Shown one piece after another: positions 62,325 to 64,000 of a stretch of DNA of 64,000 bases. The position numbers and the translations under genes are program-made. Under the pieces are notes generated by a model that was given only the letters and a program-made list of their open reading frames with translations, had not been told where the DNA came from and searched no databases. The DNA comes from Gottfriedia endophytica. Its GTDB lineage: Bacteria > Bacillota > Bacilli > Bacillales > Bacillaceae_G. The stretch's first letter is position 1; every line of letters starts with the position of its first letter. The DNA lies in assembly GCF_017814275.1 (NCBI RefSeq), contig NZ_JAGIYQ010000006.1, positions 62,001 to 126,000 of the forward strand, given 5' to 3'.

Positions 62325-63356
62325 TTAATACGCACGCTCATATTGTTTTGGAGCAAAGCTTCTTTCTTTATTTCTCAACTCTACTGCGGCATGTGTTGCC
62401 CAATATGGATCACGAAGCAGTCCTCGGCCGATTGCAACTAAATCTACATCACCATTCGAAACAACTGCTTCTGCCAAAGCTGGTTCATCAAGCATTCCCA
62501 CTGCAACAACCGGTACATCAAGTACTTCTCGAATTTTTCTAGCAAACGGTACTTGGTATCCAGGATAGTTCCCAGGTTTTCTTTCTCCAGGAGCTCCTTC
62601 TCCACCTGAACTAATGTGGAATACATCTACGCCTGCTTCTTTATATACCTTGCATAATTCGATTGAATGATCAATTCCATACCCACCATCGATATACTCA
62701 GCTGCAGAAATTCGGAAAAATAGTGGCATATCAGCTGGCATTTCTTTTTTGACAGCTTTTATGATGTCTACTCCGAATTTAGTAAGATCTTTTCCATATT
62801 CGTCATCACGCTTATTGAAAGATGGAGAGTGGAATTGGTGAATTAAATAGCCATGCGCACCATGAATTTCGATCATATCTACCCCTGCAGTCACAGCACG
62901 ACGAACTGCGTCGGCATATAGCTGCACCATTTCTTTTACCTCTTCTGTTGTCAATGCACGTGGCGTATTAAAACCTTCTCCTGGCAATTTAATAACAGAC
63001 GGTGCTACTGGTTCCGCTGCATCTTGCGCTTTTCTACCCGCATGTGCAATTTGGATCCCAATTTTTGCATCATGTGAATGAACTGCATCAATAATTCTAG
63101 AAAAGGCAGGAATGTGATCATCTGACCATAACCCTAAATCATAATTCGAAATACGTCCATCTGGTTCAACATCCGTCATTTCCATGATGATCAAGCCTGT
63201 TCCACCAATCGCACGACTGACATAATGTACAAAATGCCAATCATTTGGCTTACCATCCTTCTCAGTTACCGAATATTGACACATCGGCGCCATGACTACT
63301 CGATTTTTTAATTGTAAACCTTTTATTTCATATGGAGAAAACAGCAATTTACTCAT
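62325..63356 (-). CDS. namA: NADPH dehydrogenase NamA (old yellow enzyme, YqjM-like)
   Basis: 343-residue FMN TIM-barrel ene-reductase. VVMAPMCQYS with the redox-tuning Cys of the YqjM class, IQIAHAGRKA, IEIHGAHGYLIHQF with the substrate His pair, and VAIGRGLLRDPYW for FMN phosphate. Reduces activated double bonds and nitro compounds; part of the oxidative/electrophile response in B. subtilis. Stop lies only 40 bp from array C. Confidence 0.95.
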   Translation of the reverse strand: MSKLLFSPYEIKGLQLKNRVVMAPMCQYSVTEKDGKPNDWHFVHYVSRAIGGTGLIIMEMTDVEPDGRISNYDLGLWSDDHIPAFSRIIDAVHSHDAKIGIQIAHAGRKAQDAAEPVAPSVIKLPGEGFNTPRALTTEEVKEMVQLYADAVRRAVTAGVDMIEIHGAHGYLIHQFHSPSFNKRDDEYGKDLTKFGVDIIKAVKKEMPADMPLFFRISAAEYIDGGYGIDHSIELCKVYKEAGVDVFHISSGGEGAPGERKPGNYPGYQVPFARKIREVLDVPVVAVGMLDEPALAEAVVSNGDVDLVAIGRGLLRDPYWATHAAVELRNKERSFAPKQYERAY

Positions 63357-63489
63357 TACTTAACACCCCTAATTTATTTGATAATCATTTATTGTTGCCA
63401 AAAAGCATATTAACCATTTTTGTTTCAAACAGCTAAACTTTAACAAATTATAAACCTCCTTATTCATATATTTCAAAAAATTTGCTCAT

Positions 63490-63523
63490 AAAAAAATCCA
63501 CCAACAATAAATGTGGTGGAAAC
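63490..63523 (-). terminator. intrinsic terminator of sigma factor gene
   Basis: Stem TCCACCA / TGGTGGA with a T-rich tail on the minus strand, 7 bp after the stop at 63530. Confidence 0.8.
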
Positions 63524-63529
63524 AGTCTA

Positions 63530-64000
63530 TTAATGAACCTTCAATTTATCAGGGTTTGCTACAAAATAAATTTCTTTAATTTTATCCTGCTTAATATTAA
63601 AACCGACTACACCTTTTAGCCCATGTGCATCTTGAAAAATAATTCCAGTACGTCCATTTACATTTCCTAACGATACCTTTATATCTTCATTCCAAATTTT
63701 ATTCATTAGAGATTCAAGCAGCTTTCCAACTCGTTCGATACCAAAAATTGGACGTAATGCAGCAACAGTCTTGCCCCCACCATCTGCATAGTAAACAATA
63801 TCGTGTTGTAAAATATCAATAATTTGATTGACATTACCTTGTTGAAAAGCACCAATAAATTGCTTAATAACCTTCTCGTGATTATCTGGAGTCGATAGTT
63901 CTTCCTCAATGTTAGGTAAACTATTTTTCACTCTACTAAATATTTTTCTACAAGTACATTCTTCCTTTTGTACAATCTCTGCAATGGTCTTATAGTCAAA
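63530..64000 (-). CDS. ECF sigma factor with SnoaL-like C-terminal domain (SigJ/ECF41-like), partial
   Basis: The frame is open to the window edge, so this is the C-terminal 156 codons. FDYKTIAEIVQKEECTCRKI and FSRVKNSL form the sigma region 4 helix-turn-helix; NHEKVIKQFIGAFQQGNVNQ, DIVYYADGGGK and GVVGFNIKQDKIKEIYFVANPDKL form a SnoaL/NTF2-like domain. This combination is typical of SigJ/ECF41 sigma factors, in which the extra domain controls activity. The partner (often a carboxymuconolactone decarboxylase-type or oxidoreductase gene) would be outside the window; namA is downstream. An internal GTG at 63931 is not the real start. Confidence 0.88.
   Translation of the reverse strand, partial: FDYKTIAEIVQKEECTCRKIFSRVKNSLPNIEEELSTPDNHEKVIKQFIGAFQQGNVNQIIDILQHDIVYYADGGGKTVAALRPIFGIERVGKLLESLMNKIWNEDIKVSLGNVNGRTGIIFQDAHGLKGVVGFNIKQDKIKEIYFVANPDKLKVH

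Noticed and set aside
63530-63931. Separate 133-aa SnoaL-like protein starting at GTG 63931
   Set aside because: The frame continues upstream without a stop to the window edge and encodes a sigma region 4 helix-turn-helix, so it is one larger gene.

Overview
The window is low-GC DNA from a spore-forming-type Bacillota, most likely a member of the Bacillaceae. The evidence is AGGAGG-type ribosome binding sites, a FadR-type operator before a fadN-fadA operon with proline dehydrogenase next door (as in the Bacillus subtilis yus region), a yjlC-ndh pair, a Bacillus-type thi operon with TPP riboswitch, an MhqR-type operator before an azoreductase, and several families otherwise known mainly from Bacillus. 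I cannot name the species. Both window ends cut a gene: fadA at the left and an ECF-type sigma factor at the right.

Layout. 1-5.7 kb: fatty acid beta-oxidation (fadA, fadN), a tiny Lys/Asn-rich protein, proline dehydrogenase and a DUF2573 protein. 6-10 kb: an unexplained hairpin-rich element, an SGNH hydrolase with an ABC exporter, a zinc-ribbon protein and an azoreductase. 10.3-13 kb: a kynurenine operon (kynU-kynB-kynA). 13-16.4 kb: a lipoprotein and a second ABC exporter with its divergent TetR regulator. 16.5-23.5 kb: a secreted PrcB-like protein, a chemoreceptor, a LOG-type phosphoribohydrolase and an MBOAT/DHHW polysaccharide O-acetylation pair. 23.8-26.5 kb: thiD-thiM-thiE under a TPP riboswitch. 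26.6-33 kb: mixed small operons, including an Rrf2 regulator and NAD(P)-binding protein that carry the same palindrome. 33.2-37.7 kb: an extracytosolic flavin electron-transfer set (FMN-binding protein, frameshifted ApbE flavin transferase, RnfD-like membrane protein) beside a two-component system.

39.5-52.1 kb is a pentose phosphate region. It holds zwf-gnd, then a second zwf-tkt-gnd-tal operon, then rpiA, so both oxidative genes are present twice. The second operon has a clear SigA-type promoter with palindromes over the start site and a strong hairpin between tkt and gnd. 52.6-64 kb holds asparagine synthetase, an MFS exporter with TetR, an endonuclease/exonuclease/phosphatase protein, ndh with yjlC, an aldo/keto reductase, an old yellow enzyme (namA) and the sigma factor.

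Two families of intergenic repeats are the most unusual content. The first is three long arrays (3.76-4.14, 42.16-42.48 and 61.65-62.29 kb) of degenerate 20-21 bp units, all in one orientation. Each unit has a short GC-containing core such as TCAACC, TCGGCC, ATGGGCC or ATCAGTC between T-rich tracts, and core types are grouped in blocks. The second is six copies, whole or decayed, of an approximately 200 bp fold-back element; one lies inside the thi operon.
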